From contig NC_046674.1 in NCBI RefSeq assembly GCF_003369915.1, positions 30,135,657 to 30,199,656 on the forward strand: a stretch of 64,000 nucleotides of DNA, written 5' to 3'. The DNA is from Drosophila miranda (lineage: Eukaryota > Arthropoda > Insecta > Diptera > Drosophilidae). Positions within the stretch are counted from its first letter, which is position 1, and each line of letters starts with the position of its first letter. Under the pieces are notes generated by a model. It saw nothing but the letters and a program-made list of their open reading frames with translations. It made no database searches and was not told the origin of the DNA. This document shows positions 28,491 through 40,209 of the stretch, piece after piece. The position numbers and the translations under genes are program-made.

Positions 28491-29300
28491 ATCTGCTCTT
28501 GCCCCCGAAAGAGACCCCTGCAGCCGGAGGGAGACACCGCCTTAGCCGTCGCTGCCCGCAACCCGCAAATTGAATTGAATTGAGTTGTTGTTGCCGCGGC
28601 CCAGCGATACAAAGTTTACGTTTCGTTTAAGTTTCCACACAATTAATCCCCCAAACACACAATAGCCTCAACCTACGCCTTTGCCGATCCCCTTTCTCTG
28701 GGGCAAAGATACACAGGATACAGAGAGAGAGAGAGAGCGGGGAACGGGAACCGGGGCCCTGGAGATGGTGACCGGCGGAAGCCTGGAGGCCGCCGCAAGG
28801 GACCCCAACACCTTCTCCCTCCTGTTACCCGTTGACCTGTCCCATGCCCCACAGTTGCACTCAAAATTTTGAATTTATGTTAACAAATTATAGTACCCCA
28901 TGAAAAACACTATCTGTATGGTAGGAAAATATAATTTTTCACCCACAATCAGAAGATGTCTTATTGTTTTGTTCAAGCATATATGTTCTAGCATATAAAA
29001 GGATCTAAAGATCCACATCTAGTATTGGGACTTGGTGGATTCCACTCCACGGAGCTGCAACTGTCTTTTAAAAATATGGAAAGAGGCAAAAAAAACACAG
29101 ATCGGGATAGTATCTATCTAGAAATAACCCCAATATCCAATTACATTTGGATGGCTGCGACACAATCCATGCAATCAGCGGGTATCCTTTGGTATGCATC
29201 GGATAATTATTGCATGCATTTCTGCATGCCCCAATCCAATTTAACATACATATGTCGACATAGGCTCTAGAGCACACCTGAAAACCAAACAATAAAGGTG
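28491..29300 (+). other. Trxr-1 3' UTR and spacer
   Basis: Sequence after the TAA includes a GA run at about 28721-28737 and GC-rich patches to 28860, then AT-rich DNA. The first AATAAA on this strand is at 29291-29296, so the 3' UTR may be about 800 nt unless a variant signal is used. No gene is seen. Confidence 0.4.
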
Positions 29301-29773
29301 GATCCCTTGATCAATGACTCCTCAGACAGTAATTTTATAGGAGGTCACTCAGTTATTGGTGAGCCTTTCAGACCTTCTGGAATAAGTGAAGCCAGACCAA
29401 AAATGAATGGACATTTGGGGATTAAAGGTGGAATTACTTGTGGCAATCAAAAATAGGGGCCCATAATGGGTCATCCTCAACAGACAAGGATGATTGCTTG
29501 TAGAGAAAACTTGAAGCCCAAGTTAGTTCGAACTATTGCTATGATGTATCCTGCTTCGAAAGACGAATGGCTTAAAATGTTCTAAGACACTTTTCCCTTT
29601 GCCTATTATTATATCCTTATTGCTGGTTGGTTTTTAGAGTTTTAAATATTCCTAGATCGAAAATTGCATATTTGGTGAGTTCTCTCCAAGAAACCTCACA
29701 GCTTGAGGATTATTCAGCTTAAATTATAATCTGACATTCGAAAGCTGCTCAAAACGTTTGAAGAAATCTTATA
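29301..29773. other. Spacer, no gene recognised
   Basis: AT-rich sequence without coding character between the Trxr-1 3' region and the 3' end of the Tre1-like fragment. Confidence 0.5.
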
Positions 29774-29908
29774 TTTATTTCGGTTGCTTCCGACTTCATA
29801 CGCGTTTTAATACACGTATATGTACATACATAAATTAGGAAGTAATTAGTAGGTAATTGGTATGATGAACAGCTCTAATGCAAGGGAAAAGGCTCGACAT
29901 CGACTCAA

Positions 29909-30498
29909 TCATACTGAATATGTTTGGCACATTTGGTTAGTACTGTTCTTTTGAACAGCGTGAAAGAGCGGAGTGCTGCGGATGACGCCCGAGAGTTCCT
30001 TTGAGTTTTTGCTTTGGTGATAGTTCCTGCTTGGCATCGGCGACAGGGGCTCGCCCCAGAACTTGAGAAGCGCAAATATCTTGTAGTAGGCCACTCTGTA
30101 GTTGCGATTGCTAGCCGCGTAAATGATCGGATTGATGACGCTGGAGGACCAGGCCATGACTGAGGCTATTATGTGCAGCCAGGGATAGGAGGTTTTCCGC
30201 TCATCGTCCACCACATTGGCCAGCATCAGTGGCAGAAAGCAGATGAGAAAGCACAGGAAGATTGTCACCATCATTACAGTGAGTCGGTTGTCCTCGCGCA
30301 CTTTTCTCGTGCACGTTGTCGTCACGTACGAGCCCCCAGACGCCCCCTTGCCCGCCGCTTTGGCGCCAATCTGAAAGTTGTCGTGGCTCCGGATTTTCCT
30401 CTTTTGGTGCAGCACAGTAATGAAAATGCAGGAGTAGGAGATTATGATGACCAGGCAGGGCAGCAGGAAACCAATAAGGAAGAGAACCAATATAGAGA
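29909..30498 (-). pseudogene. C-terminal half of a Tre1-like rhodopsin-family GPCR (partial gene copy)
   Basis: The open frame starts right after a good acceptor (gtacaatttag|TCTCTATA, minus strand) and encodes helix 5 (LFLIGFLLPCLVIIISYSC), a charged third loop with HDNFQIGAKAAGKG, helix 6 (TVMMVTIFLCFLICFLPLML), helix 7 with the NPIIYAASNRNY signature (NPxxY), and a tail ending NQMCQTYSV. This resembles the last exon of Tre1 (trapped in endoderm 1), the receptor guiding germ-cell migration and a relative of moody. Helices 1-4 and the DRY/NRY region are absent: only 516 bp separate it from the ND-75 stop, and nothing GPCR-like lies upstream on this strand. A poly(A) signal (AATAAA) is at 29779-29774. 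The frame is intact for about 195 codons. Best reading: a truncated duplicate of Tre1's 3' end; less likely, the last exon of a gene with distant 5' exons. Confidence 0.65.
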
Positions 30499-31014
30499 CT
30501 AAATTGTACAGGAAATGGCATTATATCTATCTGTATTTCAAGCTTAAGGACCAAAGAACCTCTGAACAATATTCCTCTTTAAGCGACACCCAATATATCG
30601 ACTTCAACTTAAATGAATCGCTTTCTCCAAATGACTAAGAGCGGGATGGCCATAGCATCGTCAGAATGAGGGGTAACCTTCGTGGGTTCTTTTGAGAGGA
30701 AAGGGGTATCCGGAATCCCATCTGAAGGGAAAGCTCCGTCCGAAGATTATTTTGTATTTGTCTATTTGATGTTTATTTTGGTTTTTCCTTTTTTCACGTA
30801 TTGTATAATTATTTATTTTGTGTTTCGTTTTGAACAACTTGAAAGACATTTCACAATGCCTAGAGCTCCGCCAAGGCTGTTCTATGCCGGCGATTACTCC
30901 TGCTGCGACTCCTCCTGCTGACTGTTCTGTTCTTATGGAGACGGGGGCGGAAGCAAAGTTAAAAAAAATATATAGAGCATTAATTAATAAGTAGTTATAT
31001 CAGGGGTAGGAGGT

Positions 31015-33479
31015 CTAGATGGCCACGCTCTGCTTGGCCTGCTCGTCCTGCCGCTTTTGCTTGTTAACCGCCAATATGCACTTGGCCATGGTGAGGGAGG
31101 AGCGTGAAATGGCATCGGTCATGAAGTAGTCGCGCAGCTCCTTCTGCTTCACATCGATGGCTCCGCCGCCGATGGATTTGCTCTGCAAATGGAAAGGTCG
31201 TGCATGAGGCACAGGAAATAGATAAAGACCCAGGGTCTACTCACGATGGCAGCCTGGGCACCGGTGTCATTGAAGCCAGCTGACTCCAGCTCTCCGAGGC
31301 GCGTCAGATGTGGCGAAATATCTTCAAGGCGAGCGCGCAGCTCGTCGAGTGTGTCGTAGGGCAGCGGGGTGCCCACCACCTCAGAGATGGCACGCAGTAT
31401 CTTCCAGTCCTCGCGGGCCATGCCCGGCGGCGACACGCCCGGCAATGTCTGCTGGGGTCTGCCCTCCGTGTTCACGTAGATAGCCTGCTTCTCCGTGTAG
31501 GCGGCACCAGGCAGCACAGCGTCGGCAATGGAGGCTCCATTGTCGCCATGCGATCCAATGTACACCACAAAGCAGTCCTTGGGTAGCTGCTCGCGGGTCA
31601 CTTTGCCGGCATCGGCATTCAGCAGGAACAGCACCTTGGGCTGGGCCTTGACGGCGCGATCTGCTCCCGGCTGGTAGCCCACATCGTAGGCTCCCACCTG
31701 GGCGGCATTGTTCTGCAAGACGTTGAAGGGGTTCCACTCCTGCAATTGCGGCAAAGTAATAATCGTAATAATACAAGAGAGATGCATGAAGAGCGACTCA
31801 CTGGCTTCTTGAGCTTCTGGCAATACTCTACGATGGTGGCATGGATGGCAGCACCATCTTCGCGCTCCAGGAGATCGGCACCAATGATAATGGCTGGCTT
31901 CTTGGCGCCCTCGAGCACCTTGGAGAAGGCGTGAGAGCCAGAGCAGACGTCCTTGATGAGGCCAGGATCGGAACCGAGGTTGTCGTGTTCGTACGACAGA
32001 TCGATCTTGGGACCAATGGAGGCAATCTGCGACTCGTTATGGACATAGGCCTTGCGCAGCCGCGTGTTGACCAGGGGAGCCTCGTAGCGGGGATTAGTGC
32101 CGACCAGGAGAACGGCATCAGCCTCCTCCAGACCGGCAATGGTGCTGTTGAGCAAATAATTGGCTCGCACATCGGTACCGGAGCCCTTGATGAACCCCTG
32201 CTCGGTGACGAGCGTCTCGCCCTCCAGGCGATTGACCAGATCCTTGAGCGCCACCATGGCCTCAACGTCGGCCAGCTGTCCCGCAACGCCGGCCACTTGT
32301 CCATTGGCCTTCTTGAGGGCCTTGGCCACCGCAATGAGCGCTCCCTCCCACTCCACGGCCTGCAGCTCGCCGTTGGGCATGCGCACCATGGGGGCGACTA
32401 GGCGCTGGCGCTTGAGTCCGTCGCAAGCGAAGCGGGACTTGTCCGCTAACCACTCCTCGTTGACGTCTTCGTTCTCGCGGGGCAGGATGCGCAGCACCTC
32501 GTTGGTGCGGGTGCTAACGACGATGTTGCTGCCAACGGCGTCCAGGACATCGATGCTGCTCACCTTGCGGATCTCCCAGGGGCGGGCCACAAAGCTATAG
32601 GGCTTGTTGGTGAGGGCACCTACGGGGCACAAGTCGATCACGTTCCCGGAGAGCTCTGAGAGGAAGAGCTTCTCCACGTAGGTACCGATCTGCATGTCGT
32701 TGCCGCGTCCGGTGGTGCCCAAATCGTCCACGCCGGCAATTTCTGAGGCGAAGCGCACGCATCTGGTGCAGTGGATGCAGCGGGTCATGATGGTCTTCAC
32801 CAGCGGCCCAATATCCTTGTCCTCCACGGCGCTGCACTCGACAGAAAATAAGGATGCAATCAGCAGGAGGATTTGAAAGGATCGCAGAACTCTTACCGCT
32901 TGCCGGTGTAGTTTATGTCCGTGAAGCGGGATCGATCGGAGCCAAAGGCCATAGCCTGATCCTGAAGATCGCACTCGCCCCCCTGGTCGCAAATGGGACA
33001 GTCCAAAGGATGGTTCATGAGCAGGAACTCCATGACGCCCTCGCGAGCCTTGCGCGTCAGATCCGAGTTGGTCTTGATGCGCCAGCCCTTCATCACGGGC
33101 ATGGCGCAGGCGGCCACCGGCTTGGGGCTCTTCTCCACCTCCACCAAGCACATGCGGCAGTTTCCGGCCACGGCTAGGCGCTCATGATAGCAGAAGCGCG
33201 GAATCTCAACGCCGACCAGGGCTGCAGCCTGCCCAGACGGGGAATGGATGGAAATGATGGATGATCACTGTCGGATTACGATGCCAACACACTCACCTGC
33301 AGCACTGTGGTCCCAGGCAGCACCTGCACGGGAATATCATCCACAAAGACCTCGATTTTCTCGGGCGCCTTGGCCGGTGTCTGGGCCACGATGGCGCTGG
33401 TGCGCACCGCTCGGCTGGCGATCTGATGTGTGGGTGAGCCCAGTGCGCCCAGCGCCTTGACAAGCGGTGCACGTATCAT
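31015..33479 (-). CDS. ND-75: NADH:ubiquinone oxidoreductase 75 kDa subunit (complex I, NDUFS1)
   Basis: Five coding exons on the minus strand: 33479-33297, 33228-32897, 32831-31802, 31739-31245 and 31182-31015, all GT-AG, giving 735 residues (D. melanogaster 731). This is the largest subunit of the NADH-dehydrogenase module in the mitochondrial matrix arm, carrying three iron-sulfur clusters between flavin and quinone. Ligands visible: the 2Fe-2S cluster at C74, C85, C88 and C102; the 4Fe-4S cluster with a His ligand at H134, C138, C141 and C147; and the 4Fe-4S cluster at C190, C193, C196 and C240. The N-terminus [14 protein letters not shown] is an Arg-bearing presequence. The molybdopterin-oxidoreductase-like region follows but binds no Mo in this family. 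An acceptor (tcgttgcag) 4 bp before the ATG implies a 5' UTR intron. No defects seen. Confidence 0.97.
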
Positions 33480-33539
33480 ATTTTCTGCAACGAGAAGCAA
33501 CCACAAAAACTGCAATCCTCTTTCCTAACAATTACATAA

Positions 33540-33880
33540 GTTAGCTGCCTGGCAACATTGGTCAACTATCGATTTGTGCCCGCTGTAACTGTTTTTCCTC
33601 ATAATTGTATGTACCGGAGGATGTAAAACTTCACGGGAATTCGAGGAGCTGCGTGGCTGAGGAACAGATCGAGCAAAACCTACCGAAATGCTGGAAAATA
33701 TTTATTTGAATTCTCGATGCGGAGACAACTTTTTTATGGCTTTTGACAGTCACACTGTGACTGCCGCGTTGCCAACTGCACGTTTGACAGCTGACCTCTG
33801 CGGATAGCAAAAACTCAGCAAATCTGCTTTTAAAAGAAATGTTTTGACTAAATTATGTTTGAGTTGGCTAGATAATATTA
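33540..33880 (-). promoter_or_regulatory. Upstream region of ND-75
   Basis: Contains a partial DRE (ACTATCGATTT near 33565) and GC-mixed sequence, consistent with a housekeeping promoter and noncoding first exon on the minus strand. The exact start site cannot be placed. Confidence 0.35.
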
Positions 33881-33899
33881 CATTTAGCCGCCCACCATT

Positions 33900-36370
33900 A
33901 TTTCATTTTATTTAATCTGTTTTTCTTGCGGCCGAACTTTTTTCAATTATTTGGCAACGCGGTTCTTCACAGCTGTTCGAGTTTTGTTTACTTCGAATCA
34001 CCATTCCCATGTAAACGTATTTGTGTTGAAATTCAAATAAGAATCAACTATGGCGCCACCTGTTTTATACACACACAAGAGCAATAAAGAAAACGAAGTT
34101 TGTAGTACAAAATGTGATATAAAGCCTTAATTAGTGTTTATAGTTTTTCCCGAGCTCGCGAATAAACAAAATGAACAGGTTCAACTAAAATATGGCTAAT
34201 TTGGCAAACCTACCGGTGCCGCGGACACATGTGGCGCATCATTGATGCGACTACAACTTCGGGCCAGCCGCCTGCCGCCAACGCCGACGCCACAAGTAAG
34301 ATCAAATCTTGACATGAGAGTCACGCGAAAAATTACAACAGCAATAACCACAATTGGCTGAATGTCGCTTGGAGCCTCCATCTACCATGTCTGGACAGAC
34401 TGACGCACGATTCTGTGGGAGCCTTCCCTGGCGAACGGCGCCACTGTCTCGTCTTGGGCCACTCTGATAGAGGTGAGTGCGTGACACGAGCTGCCATCGT
34501 CAAAGGATCATGGTGGCTCTCTCTAGATGAATCCAGAAATCTGGAGAGCGGTAATCTATCTGGCGTGTCAACACACACGCGCTCACCTCTATCGCCAGGG
34601 TATCGCTGCCAGGTAATCAGATAAAAATATATTATGACGTACCAGACCGACTTTTCATTGTTAATTGAGCAACAGAGCCCCAGACCTGAGACCGTTTGGT
34701 CCCGATCCGATCCCATCCGACCCGCTTGATATCTTTTGGCATCGGGGCATTGGCGATGCGATGCTGCGTCTTCATCGTTGGCGTCGGCGTCGGCGTCGTC
34801 GCAGCGTCGGCCGTCTGGGCGCCTGTTGGCTGTCTCTTATCTTGTATCTCGGCTTTTGTCTCTCCCTCTTCTCTGACGCTGCCCCCGCCGCTCAGGTGTA
34901 TGTGTGATATAGTTTTTTCTTCTTAGCATTATCGCTTTGTATCTTTTGTGTGTCTGTGTGTTGCTTCTGCTGCTGCCACGCTCCAGACGTGTCGCCACAA
35001 TTTGCGGCCAAACGCCGGCAACAGCGGCTTGGCGCCTAAAATCAAAAGGGGCCGAACGAAAATTTTAAAAATAACGTGCAACAACAGGACGCACGATGGA
35101 CAACACGACGGCGGCGGCACCGGCACCGGCGACGGCTAATAATGTGATTTGTCTCCTCCGTGATGGGGTACCCAGTGCAGACCTGCTCCCTGCGGCAGCT
35201 TTAGTATGTGATAATTTTAAGCAATTTACTCCTCTTTTTGTGGCAGTGGGCAGGGGCTAGCATTTAACGGTGTCCTTGATGGGAGCACTCGCCCTCTGCG
35301 CCGGCAAGGAGGGAAGATGAGGAGACAGGCGGCTGGCAGCCATTCCTGCGGATCGTCGTCAAAAGGCAGATATGCATGATATGATTATAATTATATGGAG
35401 TACATCCACAGAGTCCCCCAACACCGCAACTGGAGAACTCATGGCAGTACAGTGAACGATCACAATTGGCGGATTTGAATCCACGAACAGTGGGAGAGAC
35501 AAAGGAGATAAGGAGGTGAGAGAAGGGTGAGACCATGATGCAATTATATAGCATATTTAGAATTGCATCATGGGTGAGACAGTGCCGAAAGAAGATGATT
35601 TTCCAAAGTGTATTTGTATAGGGTGACACATTTCCAGAGAGCTCTCTCACGATCGTCACACATTTGGTCAAAGACAATACAAATACATAGTAAGATGAGT
35701 AGCGCCATACAAATTTTTTGTACTTGATTTTTTCTGCCTGGCTGCAGAGCTGGCTCCAGGCTTTCTTAAAATTTTGTTCAAAGCCAGAGCGAGAGCGCTC
35801 AAGAGTCAGCCGCTCTCTCGTTTTATACATGACGTAAAGATTTCACTGTATGTGTGCACACGACTCTCAAACATTTTTGGTCTGCCTGCTTTTATTGGGT
35901 TTTTTTGATGGCGCTGTCGAAGCGTACACCATTACTTTAGAATTCATTTGAGATTATGACACGTTTTGAAGACTCTCGTCCACAATATAAAAAAAAGGTT
36001 TTATATGGTATATTCTCTATATTTTTGTTTTTTGTTTTGTTTAATAACGAAACGAATATAATGAGCGAATGCACTTACATATGTACAAACACATAATGCA
36101 TTTCATACATGAATTCACATTAGAATAATTGCCTTTAGGGTATTCAGCGTGCGTCGCGTCAATAAGAAAATATTTTTGAAGTACGTATGCATTTATATTT
36201 GCACAGAAAACGATTTGCCTCAAATTTATTATGAAATTTAATTAGTACAAATTAATAAAAAATTAAATCCGAATTTAGAGAAAATAATCCGCAAAACGAT
36301 TTTCAAAGAAGAAATTTCATAAGCATGCTTTCGGTTCTGAAATCGGCGGCTTTTGTGCATACTCCCATAT
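33900..36370. other. Noncoding stretch, no gene recognised
   Basis: Includes GC-rich patches at 34400-34900 and 34940-35140 and a chance 188-codon frame on the minus strand (35264-35830) with poor codon character. A perfect short inverted repeat at 35533-35573 is listed separately. It may be intergenic DNA between ND-75 and the ADAMTS gene. Confidence 0.5.
35525..35580. repeat. Perfect 13-bp inverted repeat flanked by 9-bp direct repeats
   Basis: Arms CCATGATGCAATT (35533-35545) and AATTGCATCATGG (35561-35573) are perfect reverse complements around a 15 bp loop. GGGTGAGAC occurs on both sides, at 35525-35533 and 35572-35580, overlapping the arm ends. The layout resembles a tiny foldback insertion with a target-site duplication, or a stem-loop made by template switching. 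Confidence 0.85.
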
Positions 36371-36379
36371 GCAAGCCGT

Positions 36380-37484
36380 TTTTATACCCGATACTCAAAA
36401 TGAGTATTGGGGTATATTAGATTTGTGGTAAAAGTGGATGTGTGTAACGTCCAGAAGGAATCGTTTCCGACCCCATAAAGTATATATATTCTTGATCAGC
36501 ATCAGTAGCCGAGTCGATTGAGCCCTGTCTGTCTGTCCGTCTGTCCGTCCGTCCGTCCCCTTCAGCGCCTAGTGCTCAAAGACTATAAGATCTAGAGCAA
36601 CGATGTTTTGGATCCAGACTTCTGTGATATGTCACTGCTACAAAAATATTTCAAAACTTCGCCCCGCCCACTTCCGCCCCCACAAAGGACGAAAATCTGT
36701 GGCATCCACATTTTTAAAGATACGATAAAACCAAAAACGCAGAATCGTAGAGGATGACTATATGTTCTAGAGTGTAAAATCTCAACCAGATCGTATAATT
36801 ATTATAGCCAGAATCAAGAAAACAATTTCATTCTTTCTCGCTCTGTCTCTCTCTAACACACAGGTTTCATGGTCGGCTTTGCCAATTGCAAAATATGAGT
36901 TCAAGGATCTCAGAACCTATAAGAGCCAGAGCAACCAAATTTGGTATCCACACTCCTGTGATATCGGACCTTGACCGTTTCGTGTCCGAATTTCGCCACA
37001 CCCCCTTCCGCCCCCGCAAAGGACGAAAATCTGGGGCATCCACAAATCTCAGAGACTATTAAGGCTAGAGTAACCAAATTTGTTATCCGCACTTCTGTTA
37101 GATCTCACTATAAAACGTATATCTCAGAATTTCGCCCCACCCTTTTCCGCCCCCACAAAGGACGAAAATCTGTTGCATCCACAATATTGCACATTCGAGA
37201 AAACTAAAAACGCAGAATCATAGATAATGACCATATCTATCAGATTGCTGAATCTGGATCAGATCAGATCATTTTTATAGCCAAAAGGAACAAATCAATT
37301 TGCAGTGGCTACGCAGCACCCGACGTCACGCTCAGACTGATTTTCTGTCTCTCTCGCACGCACTCCTTGTCGTGTCGTTTAATATTAGCGGCGTCTGCCG
37401 GAGGAGAGCCATACTGACTTAGTATCGGGTATAACTGTAGAGTTGCGGTCTCCGCAGCAACTCACAACGTTCCCCCTCGTTAAT
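36380..37484 (-). mobile_element. INE-1/SGM-like element, near full length, inverted
   Basis: Reads on the minus strand with the same ends as the 17735-18720 copy: 'tttatacccgatactcaaaa' at the left and 'gttgcggtctccgcagcaac', 'acgttccccctcg' at the right. It shares the blocks 'gcgcctagtgctcaaagact', 'cttcgccccgcccacttccg' and 'aggacgaaaatctgtggcat'. It is slightly longer than the 17.7 kb copy because the CGCCCC/AAAGGACGAAAAT segment is present three times, at about 36662, 37000 and 37130. Confidence 0.85.
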
Positions 37485-38530
37485 TTTAGATTCTGTATTC
37501 TCTCTCGAGCCTTTGCGAGCGAGACAGCGCGTATTTCGTCTTTTCCGAAAAACCTCGCTGCATATGACCATTGAAATGCATGGGCGTTACTCATCTTACT
37601 ATTTATATTGTCTTTGGTTTTGGTTCTGTATCAAACCAGAGAGTCGCTGTCAAAAATTGGATCTTCGAATAGCAGAAATTCTTCACCTTACACAAAGACA
37701 TTTTTTTCTTATCCTGAGCATGGAAGGAGGATGTGACCGCAGTCGATGTAGTGTCTTAGCAAGGAGCCGAATGCAAACGAGAGAAAGAATGTAAGACAAG
37801 TGGTTTTTCGCTCATTATTCTGTTTCTCTCTCCCTTCCTGCGGATTATCCTACATTAGGACCTAGAAAAATCTCTCTTTCTCACTGGCATCCCCACAGCA
37901 AAGGTATCAAATATTTGCTCAGCTCCACCATGATTGCTCTCTGCCTTTAGTACCTAATGTCTTGACTCTTTCATTTCCTTTTCCACCCATTTGACAGAGC
38001 CCGGTCAACTACACCACAGGGTCACTGTCGGCAGCGTCGAGGCAGCAGCAGCTGTGACAGCGCAGCATTTCCTTTGGCCCGCGTTGGGGGTCACACAGAC
38101 AGTAGTTCGGTCGATCTGTGTGCTGACTGCGCTGCCGGCAGAACCGCGCTAGAGAAAAAACTGGTGTTAGGCTCTCGATTGCGATTGCTCGGCTCTGTCT
38201 GGGGGCTGCTCTCGTCGACACCGGGCTCCCCCCAGTATTGCGGTAGTATGCATGGTATAATTATCCTACAGGTAGGAGCGTCCTCTTTTTGTGCTGCCAA
38301 AAGTTAACAATTTTTAAAATTTTTGTGGGCTTACATTTGATTATGTCCTCTATTCATTAATTATTCAATACTTGAAGGAGTAAAGGCAAATATTCAGAGC
38401 TCGAATATTGGTCATTAGGTGGAAAGAGTTAGAAAAGTTACATTAGTCAAAATATTACATACCTATATACAACTGACTACCGGGTCTTATAGTGTAGCGT
38501 CATGCGCCTCCAAACGTCTATACTGTGTTT
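37485..38530. other. Noncoding stretch, no gene recognised
   Basis: Mixed sequence; a GC-richer patch at 38030-38240 has no consistent coding frame. A GGTCATTAGGTGGAAAG word at 38410-38426 recurs at 39046. Confidence 0.5.
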
Positions 38531-38532
38531 CT

Positions 38533-39471
38533 TTTTATACCCGGTACTCGAAGACTACGGGTGTATTAGATTTTTATGCTGGAAGTGGATGTGTGTAACA
38601 CCCAGAAGGAAGCGTTTATATAACCCATAAGGTTTATATATATTGATTGATCGGCATCAATAGCCAAGTCGATATAGCCATGACTGTATGTCCGTGCGTA
38701 CCGATGAGCACCTAGATCTCAGAGACTATAAGATCTAAAGCAACCAACTGTATCCAGAATCCTCTGATATTTCACTCTGATAAGTGTATTTCAAAATTTC
38801 GCCCGACCCCTTCCGCCCCCCCAAAGGACGGAAATCTGTGGCATCCGCAATTTTGATATTTACCTGATATTAAACTGAATCTGGTGTAGATCGTATCATT
38901 ATTATAGCCAGAATGAACAAATAAACTTGCTGTGTCCACGGTGCCCCCTTCCACGTGTTTACCCATTTTCTCTCATTTCCTCCCGCTCATGAGAGAGCGA
39001 CACTAAATTGGAACAAATAGAATACTCTAACGTTCTAATCAAATAGGTCATTAGGTGGAAAGGGGATAAACAAAGTGCAAGAAATATCATTAGAACATGA
39101 CTAGCGGTAGTGGCTCGCCTATTTCTCTCTAGAGATCTGAATAATATAATCCTAAATAAACTAATAAATCAATTCGGCCCTCTTGCGAACAGCGATGCCA
39201 AAAGTCAGAGAGAGAGACAGAGCGTGTGGCAGTTATTGGCTCCGAGACCAATTCAGGCGCTTACGGCAGGGTTGACACGACTTGCGGTTCCCCTGCCCTT
39301 CTCCATGGATGAGCGATGGTTTGGAAAAAGTTTTTTGAGAAAGTGATTCGGATGATCATACAGAATTACGTTTAATTACGTATACAATTTATTGTATAGG
39401 TTACACATAAATCATAACTCCACATATATACTGGCTGAAAATCGGGTAAAAACGCAATGTTCCCGCTCGTT
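38533..39471 (-). mobile_element. INE-1/SGM-like element, diverged, inverted
   Basis: Starts 'tttttatacccggtactcg', contains 'ggaagtggatgtgtgtaac', 'cccagaaggaagcgtt', 'atagccaagtcgatatagcc' and 'cttccgccccccc', and ends near 'acgcaatgttcccgctcgt', the counterpart of the family's 5' end. Inside, 'gcgaacagcgatgccaaaag' matches a segment also seen at about 46920, so it belongs to the element. Many indels mark it as older than the 36.4 kb copy. Confidence 0.7.
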
Positions 39472-39609
39472 TTTGCTCTGCAATATGCCTCGAGGAAAAG
39501 AAGATGGCAAAGAACTTAGGCCACTTAAGCGCGGAATGGCCGCACCTTATTTAGTTGTACCTTGGTAGTATGCTTTCCTTCAAATAAAACCAGCGGCGCT
39601 TTGCAATTT

Positions 39610-40209
39610 TCACTTAGTCTGAGGTCTGAGTCCGATCGGCGGCTGAGGCTCTCTCAAAAAAACAAACGTTGCCCATTCTTTGCGCCGACTCTGTGTTCGG
39701 TACGTGCGCGAGATCGGATCCAATATCTATTGTCATCTGCCTAATCCGTGATCTGTGATCCGTGAGTCGCGTCGATTATGATTTTTGAAAATACATAGAA
39801 CGTTTCCTTTTTTATAGTTTTGGTGTTGTTTTTTGTGTGTTTATCCGAGAAAAGTGGCGCCGAAATCTAATTTCCGTTTTTATTTGAATTGTGAAATAGC
39901 CTACGTAAAACCGCCTCTCTTTGTTTTGTTGTTGTTGTGTTGTGAAAGAGTAACAGAAGCTCGAGACCGAAACTGAAACCCCAAAAGCCGTCAACAGAGA
40001 GCATTCTGTATTCCTACCTGACATCATTATCATCGCCGTCGTCTCCATCGTCGTTGCTGTCTCTCTCTGCTTTGTCGCCGATTCGTCGTTGTCCGTTGTC
40101 GGCTTTGTTTGCGGTTAAAATATTTGCGGGCTTCATCTACAGCAGCGCCGCATTCAGAATTGGATTCGAAATCTTGGGGCTCGAATTCGGATTTGGATTT
40201 GTGGACTCG
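39610..40209 (+). other. Probable noncoding 5' UTR exon of the ADAMTS gene (start approximate)
   Basis: The segment looks like a long fly leader (CAG-poor, GTTGTTG and TCGTCG rich, several stops in all frames) and ends in a near-perfect donor, CTCG|GTGAGTGG, at 40209/40210. The next strong + strand acceptor before a gene is TTCCATTGCAG at 47271, just upstream of the ADAMTS start codon, so I infer they are joined across a 7.06 kb intron. A TCACTT initiator-like word near 39609 is a possible start. No transcript evidence is available. Confidence 0.4.

Noticed and set aside
31841..32401. 186-codon plus-strand frame antisense to ND-75
   Set aside because: Antisense shadow caused by G/C-ending codons of ND-75 exon 3.
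35264..35830. 188-codon open frame on the minus strand between ND-75 and the ADAMTS gene
   Set aside because: It spans a hairpin insertion and GA/CT-rich DNA, shows no domain, no coding-like third-position bias and no promoter. Long chance frames of this size occur in 64 kb.
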